Program-made: the position numbers and the translations under genes
Origin: JBGSUZ01 sp964404895
Lineage (GTDB): Bacteria > Bacillota > Clostridia > Peptostreptococcales > Acidaminobacteraceae
Direction of reading: 5' to 3'
Assembly: GCA_964404895.1 (NCBI GenBank)
Contig: CAYOLV010000001.1
Coordinates: 186,001-250,000 of the forward strand
DNA: 64,000 nucleotides
Shown here: one piece after another, positions 51,874-60,862 of the stretch
Layout of the letters: each line of letters opens with the position of its first letter
Numbering within the stretch: position 1 is the stretch's first letter
The notes under the pieces: generated by a model
The model's input: the letters and a program-made list of their open reading frames with translations, nothing else
The model's database searches: none
What the model was told of the DNA's origin: nothing

Positions 51874-54687
51874 ATGTATAACAACTTATTTCAAGAAGGC
51901 AATATAGGAAAAGTAAAACTAAAAAATCGATTAGTGATGTCTCCAATGGGCTGCGGTTTAGCTAATTTGGATGGAACTCCGACAGAGGATATGATTGCAT
52001 TTTATGAAGCTAGAGCCATCGGCGGTGCAGGGTTAATAATTCCTGAAATTACTCGGATTAACGATGTTCACGGCGCAGGACTTATGAGACAGCTGTCTGT
52101 AACAAAAGACAGACATATTGAACCCCTTTCAAAACTAGCTGAGGCAGTTCATAAACACGGCAGCAAAATTTTTATTCAACTCCATCACCCGGGCAGGGAA
52201 ACAGTTTCAGCCTTGCTTGGAGGTCAACTTGTTGTAGCACCATCTGCTATAGAGTGTAAATCTTTACATCAAAAAACCCGTGCACTTGAGACGGCTGAAG
52301 TAAAACAATTGGTTCAACAATTTATTGATGGCGCAGTTAGAGTTAAAAAAGCAGGTTGCGACGGCGTTGAGCTACATGCAGCCCATGGCTATTTAATTCA
52401 ACAGTTTCTCTCACCGTATACCAATAAAAGAGAAGATGAATACGGCGGCAGTTTTGAAAATCGTTTGAGATTTTTAACAGAAATTATAGCTGGAATTCGT
52501 GAAGCTTGCGGCCCAAATTTTCCAATCGGCGTAAGACTCAGCGTTGAAGAATTCTTAGACAAGACAGGCGTGAAAGAAGATTATATCCATATTCAAGATG
52601 GTATTAAAATTGCTGTGGTTTTAGAAAAAGCGGGCATTGATTTTATAGACTCAAGCTGTGGACTTTATGAAACAGGCATGACTTGCATCGAGCCAATTTC
52701 ATTTGCACAGGGCTGGAGACGGGAAATGATTGCAGCAGTAAAAAAACATGTGAGTATTCCAGTCATTGGAGTTTCCGTTATTAGAGACCCAGAAGTTGCA
52801 GAATCCTTTGTTGCAGAGGGTGTGGTTGACTTTGTTTCGATGGGACGTTCTTGGCTAGCAGACGAAGCTTGGGGCAAAAAGGCTCTTGAAGGAAGAAATA
52901 AAGAAATCCGCAAATGTGTGTCTTGCCTCAGATGTTTTGAAAGCCTTAATGAATACAACGCGGCGGGCTTACCACCAGAATGTTCTGTAAACCCACGTCT
53001 TGCAAAAGAGTTGAAAATGGGTGATTTGACTTGTGACACTGCTCAGCATTCAGCAGTTGTTGTAGGCGGAGGCCCTTCGGGGATGTGTGCAGCTCAAACA
53101 CTGGCTCTTAGAGGGGTTAAAGTAACTTTAATTGACAGACAAAATGAGCTTGGGGGCACCGTTAATTTAGCGAAAATGCCACCTTTGAAGGAAAGAATGC
53201 AATGGATTGCAGATTATTATAACAATGAGTTTGAACGTCTTGGGGTTGAAGTCCTCCTGAATACAGAAGCGACCCCAGAAGTAATTATGGGTTACAACCC
53301 AAGTGCAGTGGTTATTGCAACGGGTTCTGCATCCATCATTCCTAAAGAAATTCCTGGCATTCAAGGCGAAAATGTTTACACCGTAGAGACCATTCTCTCG
53401 AAGAAAATCGAACTGGCTAACCAGAAGATAGCAGTTATTGGAGCAGGGCTTACAGGTCTTGAAACTGCTGAATTCTTAAGCGTGAATAAAAATCAAATCA
53501 CTGTAATTGACAGATTAGACAAGCTTGCACCTACTGCCAATAAGACCAATGTGTTAGATGTCTGTTCAAGACTGAATAAAGAAGATGTCACTTATTTGTT
53601 AGGCCACAGCATCAAAGAAATCCAAAAGGAATGCGTGGTGTTGACAAAAGAAGAAGACGACACTGAAGTTCGAGTACCTGTAGATTCAGTGGTTCTTTCT
53701 TTAGGATTTAAACCGAATCAAGCACTGGTAAACGAGTTGGAATTAAACGGCATTGAAGTCAAAGTCATCGGCAGCGCGGTTAAAGATGGGGCAATTGCAC
53801 CTGCAGTTAGAACGGGTTATGAAGTGGGCTGTCAATTGTTTACCAACAAGAAAAAGGAACCAAGCTTTACCTTATCTAACGAAGAAATCGCCAACTTTGG
53901 GAAAGTATCTTTGATGGATGATCAAGAAGGGGTTTATATAAGCTATCTTTCTGATCCTGCAGCCATTGCAAGAATATTGCCTGCACCGCTTAAACCATTT
54001 GCCTTACCTGTTGTGACCCTTTCAATTTGTCATGTAAATAACCCTACATTTGCAGACGACTACTATGAAGCCATTCTCGGGGTCTATGCCATGTACAAAG
54101 ACAAGTTAGGTTTATATCCTATAGGACTTGTTCTTGGCGGTTCTGGGGCAGAAATGGCAGTCCAGTTGGGCAGAGATAACGGCAGCATTCCTAAGAAACT
54201 TGGCGCTGAATTCGTCATCAGAAGAAATGGCGACGAAGTGACAGCAAAAGTGACTAGACGAGGTACTCAGCTTGTAGATGCTACATTAAAAATTGGAGAA
54301 TACAACAGCCCCCTCATGGTACCTTTATATCAAGCGCCTGCAGATGGCAAGCAAGTGTTCGGAGGCGGTTTCTACTTCCATTTGGATAGAATGCCAGATG
54401 CAAACGGAGTTTCTGAATTCCAAAATGGTGCTTTGCTCATGAATCAATGTGAGTACAACTATAAAACATGGGAGCCTGCATTTGCTGATCTCAACTTGCA
54501 ATCCAGCATAGATGATCCTTGGTCAGAGCTTCCAATTCATACGATCATTGGTGGCGGTTATTCAAAGAACAGCTTACTGGTTCATAAATTATTTATGCTA
54601 GAAGAATTAGAGGCTAAAACATTGGCACCTTATTTATTAACAGCTCGATACGACCGTACAGCATTTATGGAAACTGGAAGAAAATAA
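51874..54687 (+). CDS. Enoate-reductase-type flavoenzyme fused to an acetoacetate-decarboxylase-like domain
   Basis: 937 aa from the ATG at 51874, just after AAGGAGGCGG. Residues ~1-330 are an old-yellow-enzyme TIM barrel (FMN; VMSPMGCGL, HAAHGYLIQQFLSP). Cysteines at ~348, 351, 354 and 369 form the 4Fe-4S site of 2-enoate/2,4-dienoyl-CoA reductases. Residues ~390-655 bind FAD and NAD(P)H (VVVGGGPSGMCAA; AVIGAGLTGLETAEF). Unlike normal family members (~640-670 aa), the chain continues with an acetoacetate-decarboxylase domain (~665-937), in which IPKKLG at 773-777 matches the Schiff-base lysine site and GSGAEMAVQLG the acidic site. The likely sense is coupled reduction and decarboxylation of a beta-keto or enoate substrate (inference). 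The SDR gene follows 33 bases later. Confidence 0.87.
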   Translation: MYNNLFQEGNIGKVKLKNRLVMSPMGCGLANLDGTPTEDMIAFYEARAIGGAGLIIPEITRINDVHGAGLMRQLSVTKDRHIEPLSKLAEAVHKHGSKIFIQLHHPGRETVSALLGGQLVVAPSAIECKSLHQKTRALETAEVKQLVQQFIDGAVRVKKAGCDGVELHAAHGYLIQQFLSPYTNKREDEYGGSFENRLRFLTEIIAGIREACGPNFPIGVRLSVEEFLDKTGVKEDYIHIQDGIKIAVVLEKAGIDFIDSSCGLYETGMTCIEPISFAQGWRREMIAAVKKHVSIPVIGVSVIRDPEVAESFVAEGVVDFVSMGRSWLADEAWGKKALEGRNKEIRKCVSCLRCFESLNEYNAAGLPPECSVNPRLAKELKMGDLTCDTAQHSAVVVGGGPSGMCAAQTLALRGVKVTLIDRQNELGGTVNLAKMPPLKERMQWIADYYNNEFERLGVEVLLNTEATPEVIMGYNPSAVVIATGSASIIPKEIPGIQGENVYTVETILSKKIELANQKIAVIGAGLTGLETAEFLSVNKNQITVIDRLDKLAPTANKTNVLDVCSRLNKEDVTYLLGHSIKEIQKECVVLTKEEDDTEVRVPVDSVVLSLGFKPNQALVNELELNGIEVKVIGSAVKDGAIAPAVRTGYEVGCQLFTNKKKEPSFTLSNEEIANFGKVSLMDDQEGVYISYLSDPAAIARILPAPLKPFALPVVTLSICHVNNPTFADDYYEAILGVYAMYKDKLGLYPIGLVLGGSGAEMAVQLGRDNGSIPKKLGAEFVIRRNGDEVTAKVTRRGTQLVDATLKIGEYNSPLMVPLYQAPADGKQVFGGGFYFHLDRMPDANGVSEFQNGALLMNQCEYNYKTWEPAFADLNLQSSIDDPWSELPIHTIIGGGYSKNSLLVHKLFMLEELEAKTLAPYLLTARYDRTAFMETGRK

Positions 54688-54720
54688 ATTAAAATTATAA
54701 GAAGAGGATTGGTGAATTTA

Positions 54721-55497
54721 ATGAAAAATTTGATGGATTTAACAGGTAAAGTGGCAGTTGTAACAGGAGCAAGCTCGGGTTTAGGTGCAGATGCAGCAAT
54801 GGCTTACGCTGAGGCTGGCGCGAAAGTTGCGCTTTTAGCAAGAAGAACAGAGAAGCTTGAATCGGTTAAAGCAAGTATTGCAGCTATGGGCGGAGAAGCA
54901 ATTGCCCTTGCTTGTGACGTAACAAGTGAAGAAAGCGTTGAAGCTGCAATGGCAGCAGTTGTAAAAGAATTTGGTAGAATTGATATTCTCTTGAACAATG
55001 CAGGTATTGCTGTAAGAGGCGGCGTGGACAGCATGAGTGTTGAAGATTGGGATAGATCTTTTGATACAAACGTTAAAGGTATCTTCTTAGCTTCAAAGTT
55101 TGCAATTCCACATATGAAAGAAAACAGCTATGGCAAAATTGTCAATATTGCGTCAGTTAATGCGGTCATTGCTGACAAGAACGACATGTTCATCAGACAC
55201 TCTTACAACTCTTCTAAAGCAGCTGTATTGGGCTTAACAAAAGGGATGGCGGCCTCTTACGCGAAATTTGGTATTACAGTGAATGCCATCGGACCTGCAC
55301 TCTTTGAGTCTGAAATGACATCGAGCACATTATTTAAATCAGAGCAGTTCTTAGCGGGTTATAACATGTTTAATCCAACGGGTCGCCCTGGTAATAAAGG
55401 CGAGTTAAACGGCACAATTCTTTACTTCTCAAGCGATGCTTCAAGTTACGTTCAAGGACAATATGTCATTGTTGATGGCGGGAGTTCAATCGTGTAA
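54721..55497 (+). CDS. Short-chain dehydrogenase/reductase
   Basis: 258 aa (ATG at 54721; a GTG at 54712 is possible). Classical SDR: cofactor motif VTGASSGLGADAA, NNAGIAVRG, catalytic Ser in IVNIASVNAV, and Y-x-x-x-K in HSYNSSKAAVLGL. The C-terminus VQGQYVIVDGG is normal. Similar to glucose/3-oxoacyl-type reductases; substrate is not fixed by sequence. It is in an operon with the flavoenzyme-decarboxylase fusion, so it may interconvert a keto group and an alcohol in the same pathway. Confidence 0.9.
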   Translation: MKNLMDLTGKVAVVTGASSGLGADAAMAYAEAGAKVALLARRTEKLESVKASIAAMGGEAIALACDVTSEESVEAAMAAVVKEFGRIDILLNNAGIAVRGGVDSMSVEDWDRSFDTNVKGIFLASKFAIPHMKENSYGKIVNIASVNAVIADKNDMFIRHSYNSSKAAVLGLTKGMAASYAKFGITVNAIGPALFESEMTSSTLFKSEQFLAGYNMFNPTGRPGNKGELNGTILYFSSDASSYVQGQYVIVDGGSSIV

Positions 55498-55530
55498 TTG
55501 AGTTTTAGAATTTTGTAAGTCTTATAACCA

Positions 55531-55573
55531 AAAAACAGCGTAGACTCTTGACGAGAATCTACGCTGTTTTTAT
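55531..55573. terminator. Bidirectional terminator
   Basis: Perfect 14-bp stem AAAAACAGCGTAGA/TCTACGCTGTTTTT between convergent genes. Confidence 0.88.
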
Positions 55574-55579
55574 ATCTGA

Positions 55580-56512
55580 CTATTCCGCCCTATCCATGTC
55601 CCGAATAGTCGCTTCGACTAAGTCTGTGGTATTTCTGGAAGGGAGTGCTTTCTCCCCAAAGGTCATTTCAATTACCAAAATACTCATGACAATTAAGACG
55701 CCGCCAATCATCTGAATCCAATTGAGGGTTTCTCCAAAGAGGAAAAAGGCGAGAACGACAGTAATGACAGGTTCAATTGCAGAGATGATAGATGCTTTTG
55801 TTGCGCCTAAAATTCGAAGACCCATTGAAAAGGTAAGTATAGAAATTATTGTAGAAAAAATGCTGAGCAGTGCAATGGCACCCATAATACTTGGTGTGGT
55901 AATGAGGCTCATTTTTCCGTTGATTAGACTATAAGCAAACAAAAATAGGCCACAAGCTACAGTGGTATAAGTCGTAACCACCATGGGCGGTATATCTTTA
56001 AGCATTTTTTTGCCAATAATTATATAAATAGTGTAAAAGAGAGCAGACAGGAACACGAGAAAAACACCTAGAGCGGTTACACGGGCGGAAGGTTCCCAGA
56101 ATAAAAGCACACAGCCAACTGCGGTAAAGAGTAGGGCATAGACCACATTTTTGGTGATTTTTTCTCTAAAGACAAAGAAAGCACCAAAGGCCACCATAAT
56201 AGGGTTCACCTGAAAGATCAGCTGTCCAATGGAAGGCGAAATATGATTGAAGGCTTCAAAGAAGATGGAAGATTCAAGTGCGTAAAGGAGCCCCATCATC
56301 AGCAGTTTCAAGCTTGTCTTAAAATCTGAATACAGCTTAATCTGTTTATAAAGGCAATAAAAAATGAAAAAGGAACCAGCTATTAAAAATCGATAAGTCA
56401 AAATAGTTTCCGCATTCATGCCTTGATCGAGTGAAAACTTAGCTAACAGTGGCACAATCCCAAAACCGAAAGTTGAGATTAAAACCAATAGATGCCCTTT
56501 ATAGGATTTCAT
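55580..56512 (-). CDS. EamA/DMT-family transporter
   Basis: 310 aa from the ATG at 56512, after TTGGGAGG. Ten hydrophobic segments in two EamA halves (first half about 1-135, with FQVNPIMVAFGAFFVFREK; second half about 145-285, with SIISAIEPVITVVLAFFLFGE). Exports metabolites or drugs in known relatives. A short cytoplasmic tail (TTDLVEATIRDMDRAE) ends the protein. Confidence 0.9.
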   Translation of the reverse strand: MKSYKGHLLVLISTFGFGIVPLLAKFSLDQGMNAETILTYRFLIAGSFFIFYCLYKQIKLYSDFKTSLKLLMMGLLYALESSIFFEAFNHISPSIGQLIFQVNPIMVAFGAFFVFREKITKNVVYALLFTAVGCVLLFWEPSARVTALGVFLVFLSALFYTIYIIIGKKMLKDIPPMVVTTYTTVACGLFLFAYSLINGKMSLITTPSIMGAIALLSIFSTIISILTFSMGLRILGATKASIISAIEPVITVVLAFFLFGETLNWIQMIGGVLIVMSILVIEMTFGEKALPSRNTTDLVEATIRDMDRAE

Positions 56513-56641
56513 CAATAAACCTCCCAATTGCTGTAAGTAGTCCCATTTATGCTATCATTTATTGTCGTACATGGCAATTGGAAATATCCTCATTTATGGT
56601 ATGATTAATTCAAATACAGTTGGCAAAAGGAGAATCTATCT

Positions 56642-57673
56642 ATGTTATATTTCATGAACGATTATTCAGAAGGGGCACACGAAAAAGTACTGAATGCCCT
56701 TATTCAAACCAATAATGAACAGCACGTCGGTTATGGGATGGATGACATCACTGCTGAAGCTGCCATGCTCATCAAGAAAAGAATCAATCAACCTCAGGCA
56801 GATGTTCATTTCCTAGTGGGAGGCACTCAGACCAACACCATCGCCATCGCACATTTTTTAAGACCTTATGAAGCAGTCATTGCAACGGACTTGGGACATG
56901 TCTCTGTACATGAGACAGGGGCTATAGAAGCTACGGGTCACAAAATCATTGAAATGGCAACCCAGGATGGCTTACTCACTTCAGAAATGATTGATGCAGC
57001 TATTTTAAAACATGCGGACGAACACTGGGTCTTGCCTAAAATGGTTTACATCTCAAATGCCACTGAAACGGGCACCATTTATACAAAATCTAAATTAGAA
57101 AACCTCAGAAAAACCTGCGACAAATACGGACTTTATCTTTATTTAGATGGGGCAAGACTTGCCAATGCTCTGACTTGTCAGGACAATGACATGACCATTG
57201 AAGACGTTGCAAAGCTTACAGATGCCTTTACCATTGGGGGTACAAAAAACGGTATCCTATTTGGGGAGGCTTTAGTCATTACCAATGATCGATTAAAAGA
57301 GCATATGCGCTTTTCCATCAAACAAAGAGGGGCTCTACTTGCAAAAGGCAGACTTCTTGGTGTGCAATTTAGAGCTTTATTTGAAGAAGATCTCTATTTT
57401 GAAATGGCAAAACACACCAATGAAATGGCAACTCTCTTGAAAAAGGGGATTTTAGACCTTGGCTATGAGTTGGTAACCGATTCTTCGACGAACTTAATCT
57501 TCACCATCCTTCCTAATGACGTTCACACGGAACTCTCAAAGCTCTGTTACTACGAAGCGGAACATCCCTACGATAAAGCTCATATGGAAGCCAGATTTGT
57601 GACTTCATGGGCGACTCCGAAGGAAGATGTTTTAGAGTTGTTGAGAATTTTAAAAGAGCTTAAAAGGAGCTGA
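56642..57673 (+). CDS. Low-specificity L-threonine aldolase family
   Basis: 343 aa, AAAAGGAG nine bases before the ATG. Fold-type I PLP enzyme; the start NDYSEGAHEKVL, the LVGGTQTN loop and LGHVSVHETGAIE are family marks, and the PLP Lys lies in TIGGTKNGILFGEAL. It splits threonine or beta-hydroxy amino acids to glycine and an aldehyde. Its last codons carry the ribosome site of the CAT-Arr gene (7 bases apart), so both are translated from one mRNA. Confidence 0.9.
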   Translation: MLYFMNDYSEGAHEKVLNALIQTNNEQHVGYGMDDITAEAAMLIKKRINQPQADVHFLVGGTQTNTIAIAHFLRPYEAVIATDLGHVSVHETGAIEATGHKIIEMATQDGLLTSEMIDAAILKHADEHWVLPKMVYISNATETGTIYTKSKLENLRKTCDKYGLYLYLDGARLANALTCQDNDMTIEDVAKLTDAFTIGGTKNGILFGEALVITNDRLKEHMRFSIKQRGALLAKGRLLGVQFRALFEEDLYFEMAKHTNEMATLLKKGILDLGYELVTDSSTNLIFTILPNDVHTELSKLCYYEAEHPYDKAHMEARFVTSWATPKEDVLELLRILKELKRS

Positions 57674-57679
57674 TTGGAA

Positions 57680-58720
57680 ATGAATCAACCCATTTATCTG
57701 GATATGACTCAGTTCAAAAGATTAAAGCATTTTGAGTACTTTAAAGCAATGGCTTACCCCTATGTGGGCATTACTTGTGAGATAGATGTGACAGACTTTT
57801 ATCAATGGGTGAAGGACAATCAACAGCCATTTTTCCTATCATTTCTTTGGTGTGTTGCTCAGGCCGCTAATGAAGTGCCTGAGTTTAGACAACGGATTTC
57901 TGGGGATCAAATAGCTGAATATCCATTTTGTTCAACTGCTCATACCGTTTCCAAAGAGGATGGAACCTACGCTTATTGCACTTTGGATGGTCGAAAAGAC
58001 TTTAGTGAATTTATTGCCTACGGAAAATCTCAGCAAGAACATGCCAAATTGTACGGCAATATTGAGGAGAAAGCTTCAGAAACCCAATCCTTGCTGTTTA
58101 TCTCTAGCGTGCCTTGGATGACGTATACAGCCATTGTACAGCCTGCTCCAATGCCAGCAGACTCCAACCCTCGAATTACTTGGGGTAAGTTTCAGTTAAA
58201 AGAGGGCGCTTTGGCCATGCCCGTCTCTGTCCTATGCAATCACGCTTTAGTGGATGGCAAACATATAGGGGATTTTTATGAGGCTTTGAAGGTAAAGATG
58301 GCGTCCCTCATTAAAATGCCGCTGGAGACGGTGGCCTTTTATCACGGAACGAAAGCTGATTTAAAAGTAGGGGATATGCTTGAGCCAGGTCGAAACTCTA
58401 ATTATGGAGAAGGAAAAAAAGCCAACTATGTCTATTTGACAGCCACTTTAGATGCCGCTATATGGGGCGCAGAGCTTGGCGTTGGTGAGGGGCCAGGCCG
58501 AATTTACATTGTAGAACCCTTAGGTGCCATTGAAAATGATCCCAATTTAACCGATAAAAAATTCTATGGGAATCCGACGAAATCATATCGAAGTAAAAGT
58601 GCTTTGAGGGTGGTGGGTGAGGTTGCCCAGTGGGAAGGTCATGCCCCAGAGGTTCTTAAAGGTATGCAAGATCGTCTTGAGGAATTGAAAAAGATGGGGA
58701 TTGAAGCGATTAATGAGTAG
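57680..58720 (+). CDS. CAT-Arr fusion: chloramphenicol acetyltransferase-like domain plus rifamycin ADP-ribosyltransferase-like domain
   Basis: 346 aa from ATG 57680; AAAAGGAG lies in the end of the previous gene. Residues 1-~213 are a full-length CAT (FLSFLWCVAQAANEVPEFRQ, PWMTYTAI, and catalytic H188-x-x-x-D192-G in CNHALVDGKH), which would O-acetylate chloramphenicol or a related alcohol. Residues ~219-346 are an Arr domain: FYHGTKADLKVGD (His222), NYVYLTATLDAAIWGAEL (Tyr), GRIYIVEP and DPNLTDKKFYGNPT (Asp), i.e. the H-Y-D set of Arr with KKFPG changed to KKFYG. Arr ADP-ribosylates the C23 hydroxyl of rifamycins using NAD. Each domain is normally a separate protein. Continuous frame with no linker. 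Activity on drugs is not shown. Confidence 0.87.
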   Translation: MNQPIYLDMTQFKRLKHFEYFKAMAYPYVGITCEIDVTDFYQWVKDNQQPFFLSFLWCVAQAANEVPEFRQRISGDQIAEYPFCSTAHTVSKEDGTYAYCTLDGRKDFSEFIAYGKSQQEHAKLYGNIEEKASETQSLLFISSVPWMTYTAIVQPAPMPADSNPRITWGKFQLKEGALAMPVSVLCNHALVDGKHIGDFYEALKVKMASLIKMPLETVAFYHGTKADLKVGDMLEPGRNSNYGEGKKANYVYLTATLDAAIWGAELGVGEGPGRIYIVEPLGAIENDPNLTDKKFYGNPTKSYRSKSALRVVGEVAQWEGHAPEVLKGMQDRLEELKKMGIEAINE

Positions 58721-58799
58721 TTGTTTTTGCACCATACTACACCTAATGCAAAGAAAGTATCATTTTTTATAGGTATAATCCTAACAGGGAGGTGAGGTT

Positions 58800-59984
58800 G
58801 TGGATTGGCAAAAATGTATGAATCAGGCAATGGCTTATATTGAAAATAACCTTACAGCAAAGGTTGATTATAGCGTAGCCGCCCAATACGTGAGCTGTTC
58901 TGAATGGGAGTTTCGAAGGATGTTTTCTTTTTTAGCCCAAATGCCTCTATCGGAGTACGTTCGGCGAAGACGCCTAACTGAGGCGGTCAAGGCTATCCAA
59001 AATGGGGAAAAAATCATTGATATTGCTCAGCGTTATGGGTACGAATCTCAAGCTGCTTTTTCTAGAGCTTTTAAACAACTTCATGGGGTAGCTCCTTCAT
59101 TGGCGCGCCAACAAGAGACATCGCTAAAGCCTTTTTCACGCCTCACCTTTAAACTTGTTTTAAAGGAGGAAGAATTTATGGAAAAAGGTTCTCATCAAAG
59201 AAAGCACATTATGGGTGCTAAAGAAGGCGGTTACGCCATTTCAATTGAAATGGATCAGGAAGCCATTCATCAAACCAACGAAAAATTTTGGAGTGTTATG
59301 GGAACGGAATCTATTGGAGGAACGGCGCTCCCTAGCTATGGGGCTTTTGTCACCGAGGATAAGTGTCAACTTTTTAAGGATGTGGCTGGACGGAAGGTTC
59401 TTGAAATCGGGTGTGGGACAGGGCATTCTTTGCAGTACCTTGGGGAGCAGAAAGCGGCTGAACTATGGGGCTTAGATATATCACAAGATCAGATTGAAAA
59501 GGCGGGTCAACACTTGTCTGCAAAGGGGTTTGAAGCAAAATTAATTTGCTCGCCAATGGAAGTGGAATGTGGTTTACCTCAAAATTATTTTGACTTTGTA
59601 TACTCGGTTTATGGGATTGGCTGGGCAACAGATTTAGAGGGTACCTTTAGAAAAATAGCCACCTATCTCAAACAAGACGGTCTGTTCATTTTTAGTTGGT
59701 CTCATCCTATACATAAATGTGTTGCTCCAGAAGAGGAGTCCTTAATTTTTAAGAAAAGTTATTTTGACGAATCTTGGTACTCGGTTTCCTTGGATGGGGG
59801 TGTTTTTTCCTTGTCAGATCGAAAAATGTCTACCTATGTAAATGCTCTAGCAAAAGCAGGCTTTTGCATTGAAGAACTCATAGAGCAGTCAGAAGAGGAA
59901 CTGCTACAGAAGAGAAATAGCCAGTTTGCCCAGAAGGCTAAAATGCTGCCAGTGACTTTTGTGATCAAGGCAAGGAAATTGTAA
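58800..59984 (+). CDS. AraC-type HTH fused to class I SAM-dependent methyltransferase
   Basis: 394 aa, GTG start after GGGAGGTGAG. Residues 1-~105 are an AraC DNA-binding domain with both helix-turn-helix motifs (SVAAQYVSCSEWEFRRMF; IIDIAQRYGYESQAAFSRAF). Residues ~145-394 are a Methyltransf_11-type domain (motif I KVLEIGCGTGHSL, then LWGLDISQDQIEKA, DFVYSVYGIGWATD, FIFSWSHPIHK). Thus the usual ligand-binding half of an AraC protein is replaced by an enzyme domain. It may regulate in response to its own substrate or modify a small molecule (inference). It lies 79 bases after the CAT-Arr gene. Confidence 0.88.
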   Translation: MDWQKCMNQAMAYIENNLTAKVDYSVAAQYVSCSEWEFRRMFSFLAQMPLSEYVRRRRLTEAVKAIQNGEKIIDIAQRYGYESQAAFSRAFKQLHGVAPSLARQQETSLKPFSRLTFKLVLKEEEFMEKGSHQRKHIMGAKEGGYAISIEMDQEAIHQTNEKFWSVMGTESIGGTALPSYGAFVTEDKCQLFKDVAGRKVLEIGCGTGHSLQYLGEQKAAELWGLDISQDQIEKAGQHLSAKGFEAKLICSPMEVECGLPQNYFDFVYSVYGIGWATDLEGTFRKIATYLKQDGLFIFSWSHPIHKCVAPEEESLIFKKSYFDESWYSVSLDGGVFSLSDRKMSTYVNALAKAGFCIEELIEQSEEELLQKRNSQFAQKAKMLPVTFVIKARKL

Positions 59985-60043
59985 ATAAAGGGTTAGAACC
60001 TATAACCTATAGGATTTACAAATAAAAGCACCTTAAATAAAGA

Positions 60044-60088
60044 CAAGGTTCCCAGCAATCTAGAGTGTGCTGAGAACCTTGTTTTTTA
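60044..60088 (+). terminator. Terminator after the AraC-methyltransferase gene
   Basis: Stem CAAGGTTC(C)CAGCA/TGCTGAGAACCTTG with T6 run. Confidence 0.85.
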
Positions 60089-60212
60089 TATTGAATGGTG
60101 GATATAAAGTTTTAGCACATCAAGAGATTGTAGAAGTACTTAAAAAAGCATGATTTAAGTGAATACTAACATCATTGACCTTGACATAAAAAAAGATTGA
60201 GTATAAACTTTA

Positions 60213-60237
60213 AAAAGTAAACCGATAGTTTACTTTT
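60213..60237. promoter_or_regulatory. Operator palindrome before the TetR gene
   Basis: AAAAGTAAAC-CGATA-GTTTACTTTT is a perfect 10+5+10 inverted repeat directly before the AGGAGG of the TetR gene. A TTGACA at 60181 and TATAAA at 60202 give a promoter whose transcript would start near the palindrome, which fits autorepression. Confidence 0.65.
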
Positions 60238-60250
60238 AGGAGGTTGTCCC

Positions 60251-60862
60251 ATGGATAGAACGAAAAAGAAGGAACAAATCAAGGAAAAAATCATTGAAGC
60301 CGTTTTAGATTTATTGACAGAAAGAAACTGGGAGAGTTTGTCTAGCAATGATATATGCAAAAAAGCAGAGGTGAGTAAGCGTACTTTATACGTTTATTTT
60401 CAGAGTCAGGACGAAATTTATTTAGAGTTGGTCAGGAGGAGTTTTGACAAACTGGCTGGAGAGATGAACACCGCTTTTTCAGAAGGCCATACAGCTACAG
60501 AAAAAATTATGAACACGGGAAGGGCATATCTGAATTTTATGATCGACGAGCCAGTTTTAGGTGGACTGATTGTCAGATTCGATGGCGTGCAATTTTTTGA
60601 AAACTACCCTGAACAGGTGAGGGGAATTGGCATCATCGCAAATCAATATGAACTACTGCATATTTTTAGGCAATTGAATTTAGACCCCGAAAGGTATGAC
60701 AGAACCTTAGCGTTAGGTTTGTGGGCGCACCTTCAGGGAATGGCTCAATTAATTATTAGCAAAGGCATGTGGTTAGAAGAATACTACGAGGCTTCAACCA
60801 CCCATTTGATTCAGGAACAAATGACAATGGTAGAACAGAAATTGAGAGGGCTTGAACTATGA
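60251..60862 (+). CDS. TetR/AcrR-family transcriptional regulator
   Basis: 203 aa, TTAGGAGG upstream. TetR HTH at residues ~10-58 (KIIEAVLDLLTERNWESLSS, NDICKKAEVSKRTLYVYFQS). The C-terminal ligand-binding part is of the general type. It overlaps the next gene by four bases (ATGA), so it controls that gene's expression and likely its own through the palindrome at 60213. Confidence 0.9.
   Translation: MDRTKKKEQIKEKIIEAVLDLLTERNWESLSSNDICKKAEVSKRTLYVYFQSQDEIYLELVRRSFDKLAGEMNTAFSEGHTATEKIMNTGRAYLNFMIDEPVLGGLIVRFDGVQFFENYPEQVRGIGIIANQYELLHIFRQLNLDPERYDRTLALGLWAHLQGMAQLIISKGMWLEEYYEASTTHLIQEQMTMVEQKLRGLEL

Noticed and set aside
54709..54720. Earlier TTG/GTG starts of the SDR gene
   Set aside because: TTG abuts and GTG lies only about four bases from GAAGAGGA; the ATG at 54721 gives the usual SDR N-terminus, although the GTG cannot be fully excluded.
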